The notes under the pieces were generated by a model, which saw nothing but the letters and a program-made list of their open reading frames with translations, was not told the origin of the DNA and made no database searches. From JAHEZL01 sp046074525 (GTDB taxonomy: Bacteria; Bacteroidota; Bacteroidia; Flavobacteriales_C; GCA-002722245): DNA of 64,000 nucleotides. Numbering within the stretch: position 1 is the stretch's first letter; every line of letters starts with the position of its first letter. The DNA is taken from NCBI GenBank assembly GCA_046074525.1, contig JBJTOK010000043.1, forward strand, positions 198,842 through 262,841, in the 5' to 3' direction. Shown here piece after piece: positions 17,929 to 26,155 of this stretch. The translations under genes and the position numbers were made by a program.

Positions 17929-19485
17929 ATGAAGAATTTTATTCAACAGCTGGATCATTTTTTCATTCATCCCCGATTACATAGCAATATTGAGGACTAT
18001 GGCCGGGCGCGAATTCTGTTGTACGCCATGCTAATTACTACCGCTTTTGCAGGCACTTACATTTTGTATTACGAGCTTACGCACGAAGATATTCATGTAG
18101 TGAAACACATTGCCAATGCTGTTGGAGCTTGCACAGGGGCTATCGGAATGCTGATGTTAAAGTACTGGGGCCGCTTAAAATCTACTTTGCTGGCCATGCT
18201 GGTGCTGGCGAATTCACTGGTGTTTACAAGTACTTTTTTTTCGGGTGGAATTTATTCGGTGGATCTCTTGTGGATGGTGGTGATTACCATGATAGGATTT
18301 TTATTTGTTGGCAATAAAGGAGGACTCACATTGATGTGCATTGCCCTGGTATATTTTCTGGGGTTTTTTGTGATGGAAAACGTGGGCGTGCGTGACTTCG
18401 CCAAGGATAGCCAGGATTTGGGCGTAGGTTATAAACTTTACAGTTTGTGTTTTCTTTTGGGGTTGGCCTCTTTGATTACCTATTTTTTTGTGAGTGGGGC
18501 GCAGAAAATCAAAAGGGAATTGGATGAGCTTAAGGAAAGGCAGGTGAAGAGCCTCGACTATAAATACCGTCACATTACTGATAATGCCAATGAAATTATT
18601 GCACTGCACAATGCCACAGGAGAAGTCACCTTCCTTTCTCCCGCCATTAAAACAATTTTAGGTTATGCACCCGAAGAAATGCTGGGCAGTAAGTATGTAG
18701 CACTATTGGGCACAGCTCTTTCGAATCGTGAAATTGCTTGTGTTGCAAAAGATGGGCGCGAAGTGTGGCTTGAACTTTCGTTTAACCCCATTAAAGATGA
18801 GATCGGCAGCGGAGAAGTTTACATTTCAATGGCCCGGGACATTAGTGCAAAGGTGATGGAACACAAGAAAATCACCCAGCTGCGCAAACAAATTGCCAAT
18901 GATTTTCACGATGAAATGGGAAATAAACTGGCTTCCATTACCTTGAACTCAAATATTTTATCGATAAAAACAAAGGAAGACAACGAGCTTATTGAAATCA
19001 TAAATAAGATCAAAGACACCTCAAAATCACTTTACCAGCATTCGCGCGACTTCATTTGGTCGATAGATTCAAGAAGTGATGAACTACGTGAAATATTTTC
19101 GTACCTGAGAGATTTCGGGGAGGATTTTTTCCACTCTCTTCCCGTTGATTTTATTGTTGAAAGCAAGGGATTCAGTGAACAGGAGAAAATTGTTTTACCT
19201 ATGTATTGGGGGCGACATATCATTTTGATTTTTAAGGAAGTGTTGACCAATGCTGCCAAGCACGCCCAATGTAAAAGCATTGTTCTGTCACTTGTTGTGG
19301 CGAATGGTTATTTCGAAATAAAAGTGAAAGACAATGGTCGTGGCATCGATGAAAAGGCAAAAATGGGGAAAGGATTGAATTCTATCCGGGAAAGGGCTGC
19401 AAGCATTAACGCCGAAATTCTGATTTCTTCTTCATCGGAAGGAACCGAAATAACGCTAAAGGGAAAAACTGAGCTAAGTTCTTGA
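17929..19485 (+). CDS. PAS-containing membrane histidine kinase (active)
   Basis: A 518-residue kinase: about six membrane helices (25-195), a linker coiled coil, a PAS domain (about 205-315, 'YRHITDNANEIIALHN'), a HisKA_3 dimerisation helix with phospho-acceptor H327 in DFHDEMGNKL, and an intact HATPase_c domain with N box N441 (EVLTNAAKHA), G1 box D468 (DNGRGID) and G2 box GKGLNSIRERA. This is the LytS/NarX-like subclass that pairs with NarL-type regulators, and such a regulator is encoded at 21066. The next gene is a divergent paralogue whose start overlaps this stop. Confidence 0.92.
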   Translation: MKNFIQQLDHFFIHPRLHSNIEDYGRARILLYAMLITTAFAGTYILYYELTHEDIHVVKHIANAVGACTGAIGMLMLKYWGRLKSTLLAMLVLANSLVFTSTFFSGGIYSVDLLWMVVITMIGFLFVGNKGGLTLMCIALVYFLGFFVMENVGVRDFAKDSQDLGVGYKLYSLCFLLGLASLITYFFVSGAQKIKRELDELKERQVKSLDYKYRHITDNANEIIALHNATGEVTFLSPAIKTILGYAPEEMLGSKYVALLGTALSNREIACVAKDGREVWLELSFNPIKDEIGSGEVYISMARDISAKVMEHKKITQLRKQIANDFHDEMGNKLASITLNSNILSIKTKEDNELIEIINKIKDTSKSLYQHSRDFIWSIDSRSDELREIFSYLRDFGEDFFHSLPVDFIVESKGFSEQEKIVLPMYWGRHIILIFKEVLTNAAKHAQCKSIVLSLVVANGYFEIKVKDNGRGIDEKAKMGKGLNSIRERAASINAEILISSSSEGTEITLKGKTELSS

Positions 19486-21053
19486 GAGAATGGTTGAAAC
19501 ATATCGTTGAGAAAGCAGACAGGTTTTTCATTCATCCTGCTTTGCGCAGCAACATTGAACAGTACAACAGGGCCCGAGCCCTAATGTACGCAATGCTGGC
19601 GACCACGTTCATTTCAACGTCATATACTATTTATCACGAGTTGTCGAACAGCAACATTCACCCTATCAAACATGTTGCAAATGTGGTGGCTGTGCTCTAC
19701 TGTCCGCTGGGGTTGTTTTTTTTAAAGTATAAGGGAAAAATAAAAAGCACTCTTCTTGCTACGCTGTCAATGGCTACCACCCTGGTTTTTGCCAGCACAT
19801 ACTTTTGTGGTGGAATTTATGCAGTTGATTTGTTTTGGATGATTGTGATCAGCATCGTTGGCATTCTTTTCATTGGAAACAGAGGTGGATTTTTACTTAG
19901 TGCCATGGCTCTGGCTTACATTTTTGTTTTTTATTTTCTGGAGAAATATCAGTTCCGCGATTTTGCTCAGGACAGTTTTGGACTCGGGGTTAGCTACCGC
20001 TTATACAATTTATTTTTTCTGTTGGGCCTGGCATCTTTCATTACCTATTTTTTTGTGAGCAATACCGAAAAGGCGAAAAGAGAATTGGATGAGTTGAAAG
20101 AAAGGCAGGTAAAAAACCTGGATTACAAATACCGTTACATCACTGAAAAAGCAAATGAAATAATTGCCTTGCACAACACAGAAGGATATGTTACATACAT
20201 TTCGCCGGCGGTAAAAACCACTTTGGGCTTTGCTCCTGAAGAAATGCTGGGAAGAGGGTATCACAAACTTATTGGACCATCCTTTGCCGGAGGTGAAGTA
20301 TCTTGTTTTTCGAAGGATGGCCGCGAAGTGTTTTTGGAGATTTCTTTTAAAAAGGTGAAGGATGAATTGGGAAGCGGCGATGTATATTTGTCGATGGCCC
20401 GTGATATAAGTGAAAAGGTGAACGCCAGTCGGAAAATAGATTTCTTACGGAAGCAAATGGCCGGTGATTTCCATGATGAATTGGGAAATAAGCTGGCTTC
20501 CATCACATTAAACTCAAGTATTCTTGCCCTTAAAACGAAGAGTGTTAAAGAGGAAAGGGAGTTGATCCAGAAAATTGAAAACACTTCCAAATCCCTCTAC
20601 CTTCATTCACGCGACTTCATTTGGTCCATTGATGCCAAGAGCGATGAGTTGCGCGAAATATTTTCCTATTTACGCGATTTTGGGGATGATTTCTTCCAGT
20701 CAACCAATGTTGATTTTATTGTAGCGGGTAAAAATTTCAGTGAACAGGAGAAAGTGATTTTACCCATGTATTCAGGAAGGCACATCATCATGATTTTTAA
20801 GGAGGTCCTGTCATTGCTGTCTAAGGATGCTGCGTGCAAAAAAGTGCTTTTGTCTCTGGAGTTCTCCAAAAGAGAGTTTTCCATTGCTGCCGAAAGTGAA
20901 GTACTGCCAGCCATTTCACCGCATTTAACGGATCGTGCGAAAAGCATTGATTGTGAATTAAGAACCATAGAACTCAAGCCGGGTCTGTATAAAATCTCCT
21001 TGGTGGGAAAACTACCCTTTATGGGGGGTGTGCGCAACGGAATACAAATGTAA
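19482..21053 (+). CDS. Paralogous histidine kinase with degenerate ATPase domain (pseudokinase)
   Basis: A 523-residue tandem paralogue of the preceding kinase, with the same membrane region, PAS domain and HisKA_3 motif (DFHDELGNKL, H331). The catalytic domain has decayed in place: EVLTNAAKHA has become EVLSLLSKDA, so the N-box Asn is lost. The G1 DNGRGID and G2 GxGL motifs are absent, the domain continuing instead as 'ESEVLPAISPHLTDRAKS'. It starts with TTG at 19482 inside the previous stop. Family knowledge says it cannot bind ATP normally. It may be phosphorylated in trans in a heterodimer or act as a phosphatase or sensor subunit; this is inference. Confidence 0.88.
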   Translation: MREWLKHIVEKADRFFIHPALRSNIEQYNRARALMYAMLATTFISTSYTIYHELSNSNIHPIKHVANVVAVLYCPLGLFFLKYKGKIKSTLLATLSMATTLVFASTYFCGGIYAVDLFWMIVISIVGILFIGNRGGFLLSAMALAYIFVFYFLEKYQFRDFAQDSFGLGVSYRLYNLFFLLGLASFITYFFVSNTEKAKRELDELKERQVKNLDYKYRYITEKANEIIALHNTEGYVTYISPAVKTTLGFAPEEMLGRGYHKLIGPSFAGGEVSCFSKDGREVFLEISFKKVKDELGSGDVYLSMARDISEKVNASRKIDFLRKQMAGDFHDELGNKLASITLNSSILALKTKSVKEERELIQKIENTSKSLYLHSRDFIWSIDAKSDELREIFSYLRDFGDDFFQSTNVDFIVAGKNFSEQEKVILPMYSGRHIIMIFKEVLSLLSKDAACKKVLLSLEFSKREFSIAAESEVLPAISPHLTDRAKSIDCELRTIELKPGLYKISLVGKLPFMGGVRNGIQM

Positions 21054-21065
21054 ATTCGCAACATC

Positions 21066-21683
21066 ATGAACAGAATAGTGATTATTGAAGACAATAAGGA
21101 TATCAGGGAAGCATTTACTGTTTTGCTCAACCTGCGCGATGATTTTGCAGTGGTGAATACCTATTCCAATTGTGAAGACGCGTTAAAGAATATCAGTGAT
21201 GATGCCCCGAATATTGTATTGATGGATATTGACTTACCCGGAATGAGTGGAATTGAAGGGACAAAAATTATCAAGAAAGATTTGCCCTCGGCCAACATTA
21301 TCATCATCACGGTTTTTGAAAATGGCAAAACAGTTTTTGATGCGCTATGTGCGGGTGCTACTGGCTATCTCACCAAGAACAGCGATAAGGATCGCTTGCT
21401 GGGAGCTATTGATGAAGTAGTAAAAGGCGGAGCGCCCATGAGCAGCAAGATTGCGCGTATGGTGGTGCAATCCTTCCAAAAAAATACCAACTCACCGCTT
21501 ACCGCCCGCGAAACCGAAATTCTCTCACAAATCGCCGAAGGAAAAAGCTATACCAACATCGCCGATGCGTTGTTCATTTCTAAAGAAACGGTGAAATACC
21601 ACATCAAGAATATTTATATCAAATTGCAGGTGAACAACAAAGCCGACGCGATCAAGCGCGCGAATGAGGATAGGTTGATTTAG
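21066..21683 (+). CDS. NarL/FixJ-type response regulator
   Basis: A 205-residue regulator with a receiver domain (1-120: acidic pair E8-D9, phospho-acceptor D54 in LMDIDLPGM, and the Lys in YLTKNS) and a C-terminal LuxR-type helix-turn-helix ('LTARETEILSQIAEGK' through 'SKETVKYHIKNIYIKL'). It follows the two kinases by 12 bases and is their obvious partner. Two similar palindromes lie just downstream and could be its sites. Confidence 0.94.
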   Translation: MNRIVIIEDNKDIREAFTVLLNLRDDFAVVNTYSNCEDALKNISDDAPNIVLMDIDLPGMSGIEGTKIIKKDLPSANIIIITVFENGKTVFDALCAGATGYLTKNSDKDRLLGAIDEVVKGGAPMSSKIARMVVQSFQKNTNSPLTARETEILSQIAEGKSYTNIADALFISKETVKYHIKNIYIKLQVNNKADAIKRANEDRLI

Positions 21684-21729
21684 CCTCTTTCTCTGGCCAA
21701 TGCGTGCATTCGAAATGAAGACCACGAAA

Positions 21730-21746
21730 CTACCTATTATGGGTAG
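21730..21746. promoter_or_regulatory. Palindromic operator-like site 1
   Basis: CTACC-N7-GGTAG, followed by TACA. A TATTTTCG box starts at 21769, 23 bases after the palindrome's end. The distance and the GTACA flank match site 2 upstream of the LamG gene, which suggests one regulator for both. Confidence 0.5.
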
Positions 21747-21792
21747 TACACCTTGGTCCATCTTACCCTATTTTCGCTGAAAACCCCTTACT

Positions 21793-21867
21793 ATGGAATT
21801 TAAACGCCTTGTCCCTGTGTTGCTCTTCGCCCTTGCAATGATTTTGCTGCTGCTGGTGAGAGTATAG
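21793..21867 (+). CDS. Possible 24-residue membrane micropeptide
   Basis: ATG at 21793 opens MEFKRLVPVLLFALAMILLL and four more residues, ending TAG at 21867: one basic N-terminus and one hydrophobic helix. It sits behind a palindrome and promoter-like box with the same spacing as those of the LamG gene. Existence is unproven at this length; no family is recognised. Confidence 0.35.
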   Translation: MEFKRLVPVLLFALAMILLLLVRV

Positions 21868-21900
21868 AGCTTTCTAATTTATTTTTCTCATTTTTTAAAA

Positions 21901-21919
21901 ACCCCCCAATATGGGGGGT
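21901..21919. promoter_or_regulatory. Palindromic operator-like site 2
   Basis: ACCCCCC-AATAT-GGGGGGT is a perfect inverted repeat followed by ACA. It lies 22 bases upstream of the TAGTTTTG box (21942) and so covers about -55 to -37 of the predicted start. No -33 box is present there, as expected for an activator-dependent promoter. Confidence 0.55.
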
Positions 21920-21941
21920 ACAAGTCCCTCCCTTCCGGTCG

Positions 21942-21949
21942 TAGTTTTG
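21942..21949 (+). promoter_or_regulatory. -7 box of the LamG gene pair
   Basis: TAGTTTTG fits TAnnTTTG and lies 23 bases before the ATG at 21973. The usual TTG at -33 is missing and is replaced by palindrome 2. Confidence 0.5.
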
Positions 21950-21972
21950 GCCCGTCACTAAAAGCCAGAACT

Positions 21973-22959
21973 ATGAATAAAAAAATTACTTTATTGTTTA
22001 CCACGCTCATAACGGCAGGAAGCCTTATGGCGAAAACAGCAGTAGTGCTGAGTTTTCCTTTCAGCGAAAACTACAACGATGTTTCACCGAATGCCTATGC
22101 AACATCGGTGGTGGGCACACCAACCCTCGCCGCCGACGCAGCGAATCATGCAAAAAGCGCCGTGAATACAAGTACGGGAGGCATTGCGCTTGATGCCAAT
22201 ACAGGCGATTACAAAGTGAATTTCCCCTGGACATTCTCGGCCAACTTTAAGATGAATGCACTTGGTGTGGTGAATCCTATTTTTACTTCCGAAGACGACC
22301 AAAGCTCTTACAGCGGCATCTGGGTACAAGTATTGTCGGATGGCCGTGTAGCTGCCAACGTGGGCAATGGCGGCACACCAAATTCCAGCGGAAGGAAGTC
22401 CGCAGTTACCGATAACGCTGTGGTTTCAGCCGGACAATGGTATCAGGTGGTGGTAGTAGCTAAATCGATAAGCGATTTTTCCATTTACATCAATGGCAAC
22501 CTTTGTGCTTCTTCTTTGTCCGGAGACGCTACCAGCATTGTGTACAAAAACGGTAGTGGCAATGTCGCCAAAATCGGTACCTACAATAAGGGAACAGGCA
22601 ACACTTATTATTTTGATGGCTCAATTGATGAGCTTAATCTTTGGAGCGCTGAATTGACGGGAACTCCCCTCACCGATCTGCTCAATGCCGGAAAATCTGT
22701 TTCGGTATTCGAGGTTGAGCAAACAAATCATTTTCGCATTTATCCCAACCCTGCTTCTCAATATATAGCCATCACTGTGGGGGCTCAATGGAATACAAAC
22801 AACAGCAGTGTAGCTATCGTGGATGCTTTTGGGAAAACAGTGAAACAGGAATCTTTTAACGGCAGCGGCATCAACCTGCAGGACCTGGCCCCAGGTGCAT
22901 ACATCCTCTCTCTCCGCAACGAAGAAGAAATACTAAGCGAAAAATTAATCATTCAATAA
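21973..22959 (+). CDS. LamG-domain T9SS-secreted protein
   Basis: A 328-residue protein: signal peptide (ITAGSLMAK, about 1-20), one LamG/concanavalin-like jellyroll (about 25-240) ending in the typical 'GSIDELNLWSAEL', and a T9SS type A sorting domain from 'FRIYPNPAS' (about 255) to the end. LamG domains bind carbohydrate or protein ligands. It lies just 3' of the kinase/regulator genes behind a candidate operator, so it is a likely output of that system. The next gene, 11 bases on, encodes a related two-LamG protein. Confidence 0.87.
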   Translation: MNKKITLLFTTLITAGSLMAKTAVVLSFPFSENYNDVSPNAYATSVVGTPTLAADAANHAKSAVNTSTGGIALDANTGDYKVNFPWTFSANFKMNALGVVNPIFTSEDDQSSYSGIWVQVLSDGRVAANVGNGGTPNSSGRKSAVTDNAVVSAGQWYQVVVVAKSISDFSIYINGNLCASSLSGDATSIVYKNGSGNVAKIGTYNKGTGNTYYFDGSIDELNLWSAELTGTPLTDLLNAGKSVSVFEVEQTNHFRIYPNPASQYIAITVGAQWNTNNSSVAIVDAFGKTVKQESFNGSGINLQDLAPGAYILSLRNEEEILSEKLIIQ

Positions 22960-22970
22960 AATCATCCCTC

Positions 22971-24527
22971 ATGAAAAAACAAATACTTTCTTTTTTTGTC
23001 ATTTTGCTGGCTGGCGCTCCGGCGTTTGCTTCCAATAAGGCTTTGAATACCACTACCAGTGGCTATCTTAAAACGTCAACTGCGCCTTTTACAGGCAATA
23101 TGGCTTTTACTTTTGAATTGTGGTTCAATGGTTCCGGAGCCAGTACTTATGGCCGCTTGATCAGTTTCAGCAATTTTGCTTTTGAAATAGCAACGGGAAA
23201 CAACACTATCAATGTTTATGATGGCAGCTGGAGAGCCACAGGCGTTACCGGCATGAACAGCGGATGGCACCACGTAGCAGTAAGCAACGACATGAGCAAT
23301 ATGGTGGTGTATGTTGATGGTGCACAAGTGTATACTAAGGCTTCTGCAACTTTTAATTTTACCGGACAAAATATGTTTGTCGCCGCACAAGGCAAAACAC
23401 AGGCCTCCAACGAAAGATTTGTGGGAAAAATAGATGAGTTGCGTATTTGGAACAAGGCGCGCACCCTTCAGGAAATCAATGATACAAAAGATATGCAGTT
23501 GCTGGGCACCGAAAGTGGCTTGGTGGCTTATTACGATTTCAACGATGGCAATGCCAACAACAAGGGTTCGGGAGCTAACCTTAATCTCACGCTTACTTCC
23601 AGCCCGGCTTTCTTAACTACCAACTACGTGGATTACCTCAATGATTATGCTTTAGATTTTGACGCTGCCGACGATAAACTTTCAATGGCTACACCGCTCT
23701 CAGGCAATAGTGATTTCACCCTTGAAACACAGTTCAAAACCACAGCCGGAAATGCACAATACTACCGCCGTATTTTTGGCTGGTCGGCTTATGCTTTTGA
23801 AGTAGCTATCGTAAATGGCCGCATCTATACTTACAAAGGGTCCTGGTCTAGTCCGAGTGTTTATAACTTCAACGACGGGCAATGGCATCATCTGGCCATC
23901 ACCAAAAGTGGTACAACAGTATCTATTTACATTGACGCCACATTGCTGGGAACCCGCACATTAACCCTTGCATTAAACGGGAATATGTATGTTGGCGGCC
24001 CTTATGATACCGAGCCTACCGACCACTATGGCGGACAGCTGGATGAAGTGCGCATATGGAATGTTGCCCGAACCCAGCCCGAAATTGAAGCCAGTATGAA
24101 CGGAGAACTGGTTGGAAATGAAAGCGGCCTCATTCATTATTTCGATTTCAATACACCTTCAAGCGCCACTGCAGTGCTCAATGAAGTTAGCGGAGGAGCG
24201 TCTATTACGCGCTCTGGTGCCAGCAGCACCAATAATTTGCCGAAATATACAGCAGCTACAAAAAATTCCATTGCGACCTCTGTTGCAGATGTCCCGGATC
24301 CTTCTTCCGATCTGCTTACCATCTATCCTAATCCTGCCACATCCACCGTTAACCTTAATATTCCCCAGGCAACAAAAGTGGTGTTGATGGATGCAGCAGG
24401 AAAAACAGTGCTGTCATTGTACAACCCAACATCACAGATTGACTTGTCTTCGCTTAACGCCGGCCTTTATTTTATGAATGTTTACAGCGAAAATGCTGTG
24501 CAAACGGCGCTGGTGATGAAGCAGTAA
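22971..24527 (+). CDS. Double LamG-domain T9SS-secreted protein
   Basis: A 518-residue protein with a signal peptide (LLAGAPAFAS), two LamG jellyrolls (about 20-205, ending 'GKIDELRIWNKAR', and about 225-400, ending 'GQLDEVRIWNVAR') and a T9SS type A sorting domain from 'LTIYPNPATS' (about 450). It is co-transcribed with the single-LamG gene upstream; both end at the terminator after 24552. The pair is predicted to be surface-exposed, binding glycans or host/prey surfaces; the ligand is unknown. Confidence 0.87.
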   Translation: MKKQILSFFVILLAGAPAFASNKALNTTTSGYLKTSTAPFTGNMAFTFELWFNGSGASTYGRLISFSNFAFEIATGNNTINVYDGSWRATGVTGMNSGWHHVAVSNDMSNMVVYVDGAQVYTKASATFNFTGQNMFVAAQGKTQASNERFVGKIDELRIWNKARTLQEINDTKDMQLLGTESGLVAYYDFNDGNANNKGSGANLNLTLTSSPAFLTTNYVDYLNDYALDFDAADDKLSMATPLSGNSDFTLETQFKTTAGNAQYYRRIFGWSAYAFEVAIVNGRIYTYKGSWSSPSVYNFNDGQWHHLAITKSGTTVSIYIDATLLGTRTLTLALNGNMYVGGPYDTEPTDHYGGQLDEVRIWNVARTQPEIEASMNGELVGNESGLIHYFDFNTPSSATAVLNEVSGGASITRSGASSTNNLPKYTAATKNSIATSVADVPDPSSDLLTIYPNPATSTVNLNIPQATKVVLMDAAGKTVLSLYNPTSQIDLSSLNAGLYFMNVYSENAVQTALVMKQ

Positions 24528-24551
24528 TTTTCCCTTTGGTTGTTTATAAGC

Positions 24552-24585
24552 AGAGCTCCCGTTGTATTGACGGGAGCTTTTTTTA
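24552..24585 (+). terminator. Intrinsic terminator after the LamG genes
   Basis: A perfect 9-bp stem (AGCTCCCGT at 24554-24562 with ACGGGAGCT at 24570-24578) is followed by T's. It ends 14 bases before tRNA-Arg. Confidence 0.88.
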
Positions 24586-24598
24586 TCTTTATCCCGTT

Positions 24599-24672
24599 GG
24601 CTCTGTAGCTCAACTGGATAGAGCATCAGGCTTCGGACCTGAGGGTTGGGGGTTCGAACCCCTCCAGGGCCA
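24599..24672 (+). tRNA. tRNA-Arg (anticodon TCG)
   Basis: A full cloverleaf: acceptor GGCTCTG with CAGGGCC, a D arm, an anticodon stem TCAGG/CCTGA around loop CTTCGGA (anticodon TCG, reading CGA) and a T arm around TTCGAAC. Its 3' end (24649-24673) recurs at 37558-37582 and marks the left boundary of an integrated element. The 3' CCA is not encoded exactly. Confidence 0.95.
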
Positions 24673-24673
24673 C
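24649..24673 (+). repeat. attL: 3' end of tRNA-Arg
   Basis: This 25-base stretch, GGGGTTCGAACCCCTCC plus AGGGCCAC, matches 37558-37582 at 23 of 25 positions in the same orientation. The two copies bound the integrative element. The differences are C/T at two places. Confidence 0.85.
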
Positions 24674-24977
24674 CCAGTTTTACCGTAATGATATGATATT
24701 CATATTGTTACGGTATTTTTGTTTTGGAATTGTCAAACATTTGCCAAACTTTCACTGCTTTTCCTGTTTGTAATAAGCAGTCCCTTTTTTGGGCAGAAAT
24801 TTATGTGCCCCCATGTTTCCTTTTTTGATTTACCTCCTGAGAATTGTTTGTATACCTGTGGCCGCGCGATTTCATTCCTTAATTGAATTAGTTTGATTTT
24901 GTCAGCTTTCAGTGTCATTCTGTCCAACTTTTCTTATTGGACTTGTTTTTGCTAATTGTGAGACGTAAATTTTAAGT
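24674..24977. other. Left end of the element, no gene found
   Basis: About 300 bases with no convincing coding frame. It contains the repeat TGTCAAACATTTGCCAAAC at 24731-24749, which recurs near the integrase and is probably an integrase arm site. Confidence 0.5.
24731..24749 (+). promoter_or_regulatory. Putative integrase arm site, left
   Basis: TGTCAAACATTTGCCAAAC is itself a near-duplicate of a TGTCAAAC unit and matches the site at 37409-37427 in 18 of 19 bases, in the same orientation. It lies 58 bases inside attL. Confidence 0.5.
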
Positions 24978-25352
24978 ATGATTGAATTGGAATTTGAAAA
25001 TAAATGGAAAGCCAGTATTCCTGCTGATCCAAAAAAGCCTTATGTTCATTTTCGTGCAATTGATTTTGTTGGCGTTACTCCGGAGAATTGGTATGTTATT
25101 ATAGCTGAGGCTGGAGTTATTTTGCTTGTGAAGAAACCTGAAAAAGGAGATGAATGGATGAGGTGTAACCCTGCATTCACTTTTAAAGCACCACAAGTAC
25201 CTTCTGCTGTTTTAGGTGCAGTAGCTTACAATGATAGTGTTTTAGATTTGGAATTAGAGTTTGCTGGAAATGGACGAGTGCCGGATGCTTTTGTTGCACG
25301 AGTTTCTTATGTACTAAGTGAGAGTTCGGAGACGGGAACGTACGACTATTAG
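24978..25352 (+). CDS. Hypothetical 124-residue cargo protein
   Basis: The predicted product is a soluble, acidic protein with no signal peptide, helix repeats or motif recognised. A segment 'VGVTPENWYVIIAEAGVILL' suggests a small alpha/beta fold. It is the leftmost gene of the element and transcribed towards the minus-strand SRAP gene, with 19 bases between the stops. Function is unknown. Confidence 0.55.
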   Translation: MIELEFENKWKASIPADPKKPYVHFRAIDFVGVTPENWYVIIAEAGVILLVKKPEKGDEWMRCNPAFTFKAPQVPSAVLGAVAYNDSVLDLELEFAGNGRVPDAFVARVSYVLSESSETGTYDY

Positions 25353-25371
25353 ATGGAATCAATGTAACTCT

Positions 25372-26142
25372 TTATTTTCCCTGGATTTCATTTATTTCTG
25401 AGTACACAAAGACAAGTTCTGGGTATTCAAATTCTACAGATGCTTCTGGTGTGTTGCCAGTTCCATTTTTTCCCAATAGGGGTTTTACGCTGTGGACTTC
25501 AAATTCATTAGAATCAAAGGGGATGAAGAGCTGGCTGTAATCAGTTGAATTTTCTAACCAGATCTTTTGTCCTTCTTCATTCAGTATTACTGGCATTCTT
25601 TTCTTCGTGTTATGAATTACTTGTAGTAGACTGTTTGCGTTGGTTGTGACAATAGTGACAGTCTTTAATATTTCTCCGGTCTCCGGATTTACCCATTCAC
25701 TCCATAATCCCGCCAGTACCATAGGGCCGGTTTTTAATTGCACGAAGAATGGGTATTTGTTTTTGCCCTGGTGCATATATTCGTAGAAACCATCAATTGC
25801 TATAATGCATCTGCGATGGATTGCAGATTCACGAAAAGATTTTTTTTCGAAAATGGTTTCGCAGCGTGCGTTGATTGTCATTCTTCTGATCTCTTCTGCG
25901 CTTTTTTCATCCCTACAATCAGAGGGAATAAGCCCCCATGATAGATACTGTGGGTTGCTTCCTGGTTCGTTTGTTTGCACGACTAGAAATGGATGTGTTT
26001 GTGCTTGAATAAAGTAGTTTTCATTTTCCGGTTCAGCTTTCTTTAGCTCCTCGATAATGTCGTCAATTTCTTCCGCTGAGGCTTTATTGCGCAAAGCAAG
26101 GATGAGTTCTCTTCGCAATATTGATTTTGCACTGTAGCACAT
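25372..26142 (-). CDS. SOS response-associated peptidase (SRAP/YedK/HMCES family)
   Basis: A 256-residue SRAP protein. Catalytic Cys2 is present (MCYSAKSI), with the family blocks NARCETI, 'IDGFYEYMHQG' and 'HNTKKRMPVIL' giving the active-site Asn, Glu and His. Known family members form a covalent thiazolidine link with abasic sites in single-stranded DNA. It is the last gene of a run dnaE-dinB-SRAP, 13 bases after dinB, so it probably protects abasic sites met by the error-prone polymerases. Confidence 0.92.
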   Translation of the reverse strand: MCYSAKSILRRELILALRNKASAEEIDDIIEELKKAEPENENYFIQAQTHPFLVVQTNEPGSNPQYLSWGLIPSDCRDEKSAEEIRRMTINARCETIFEKKSFRESAIHRRCIIAIDGFYEYMHQGKNKYPFFVQLKTGPMVLAGLWSEWVNPETGEILKTVTIVTTNANSLLQVIHNTKKRMPVILNEEGQKIWLENSTDYSQLFIPFDSNEFEVHSVKPLLGKNGTGNTPEASVEFEYPELVFVYSEINEIQGK

Positions 26143-26155
26143 AAGATAAAGTTAC

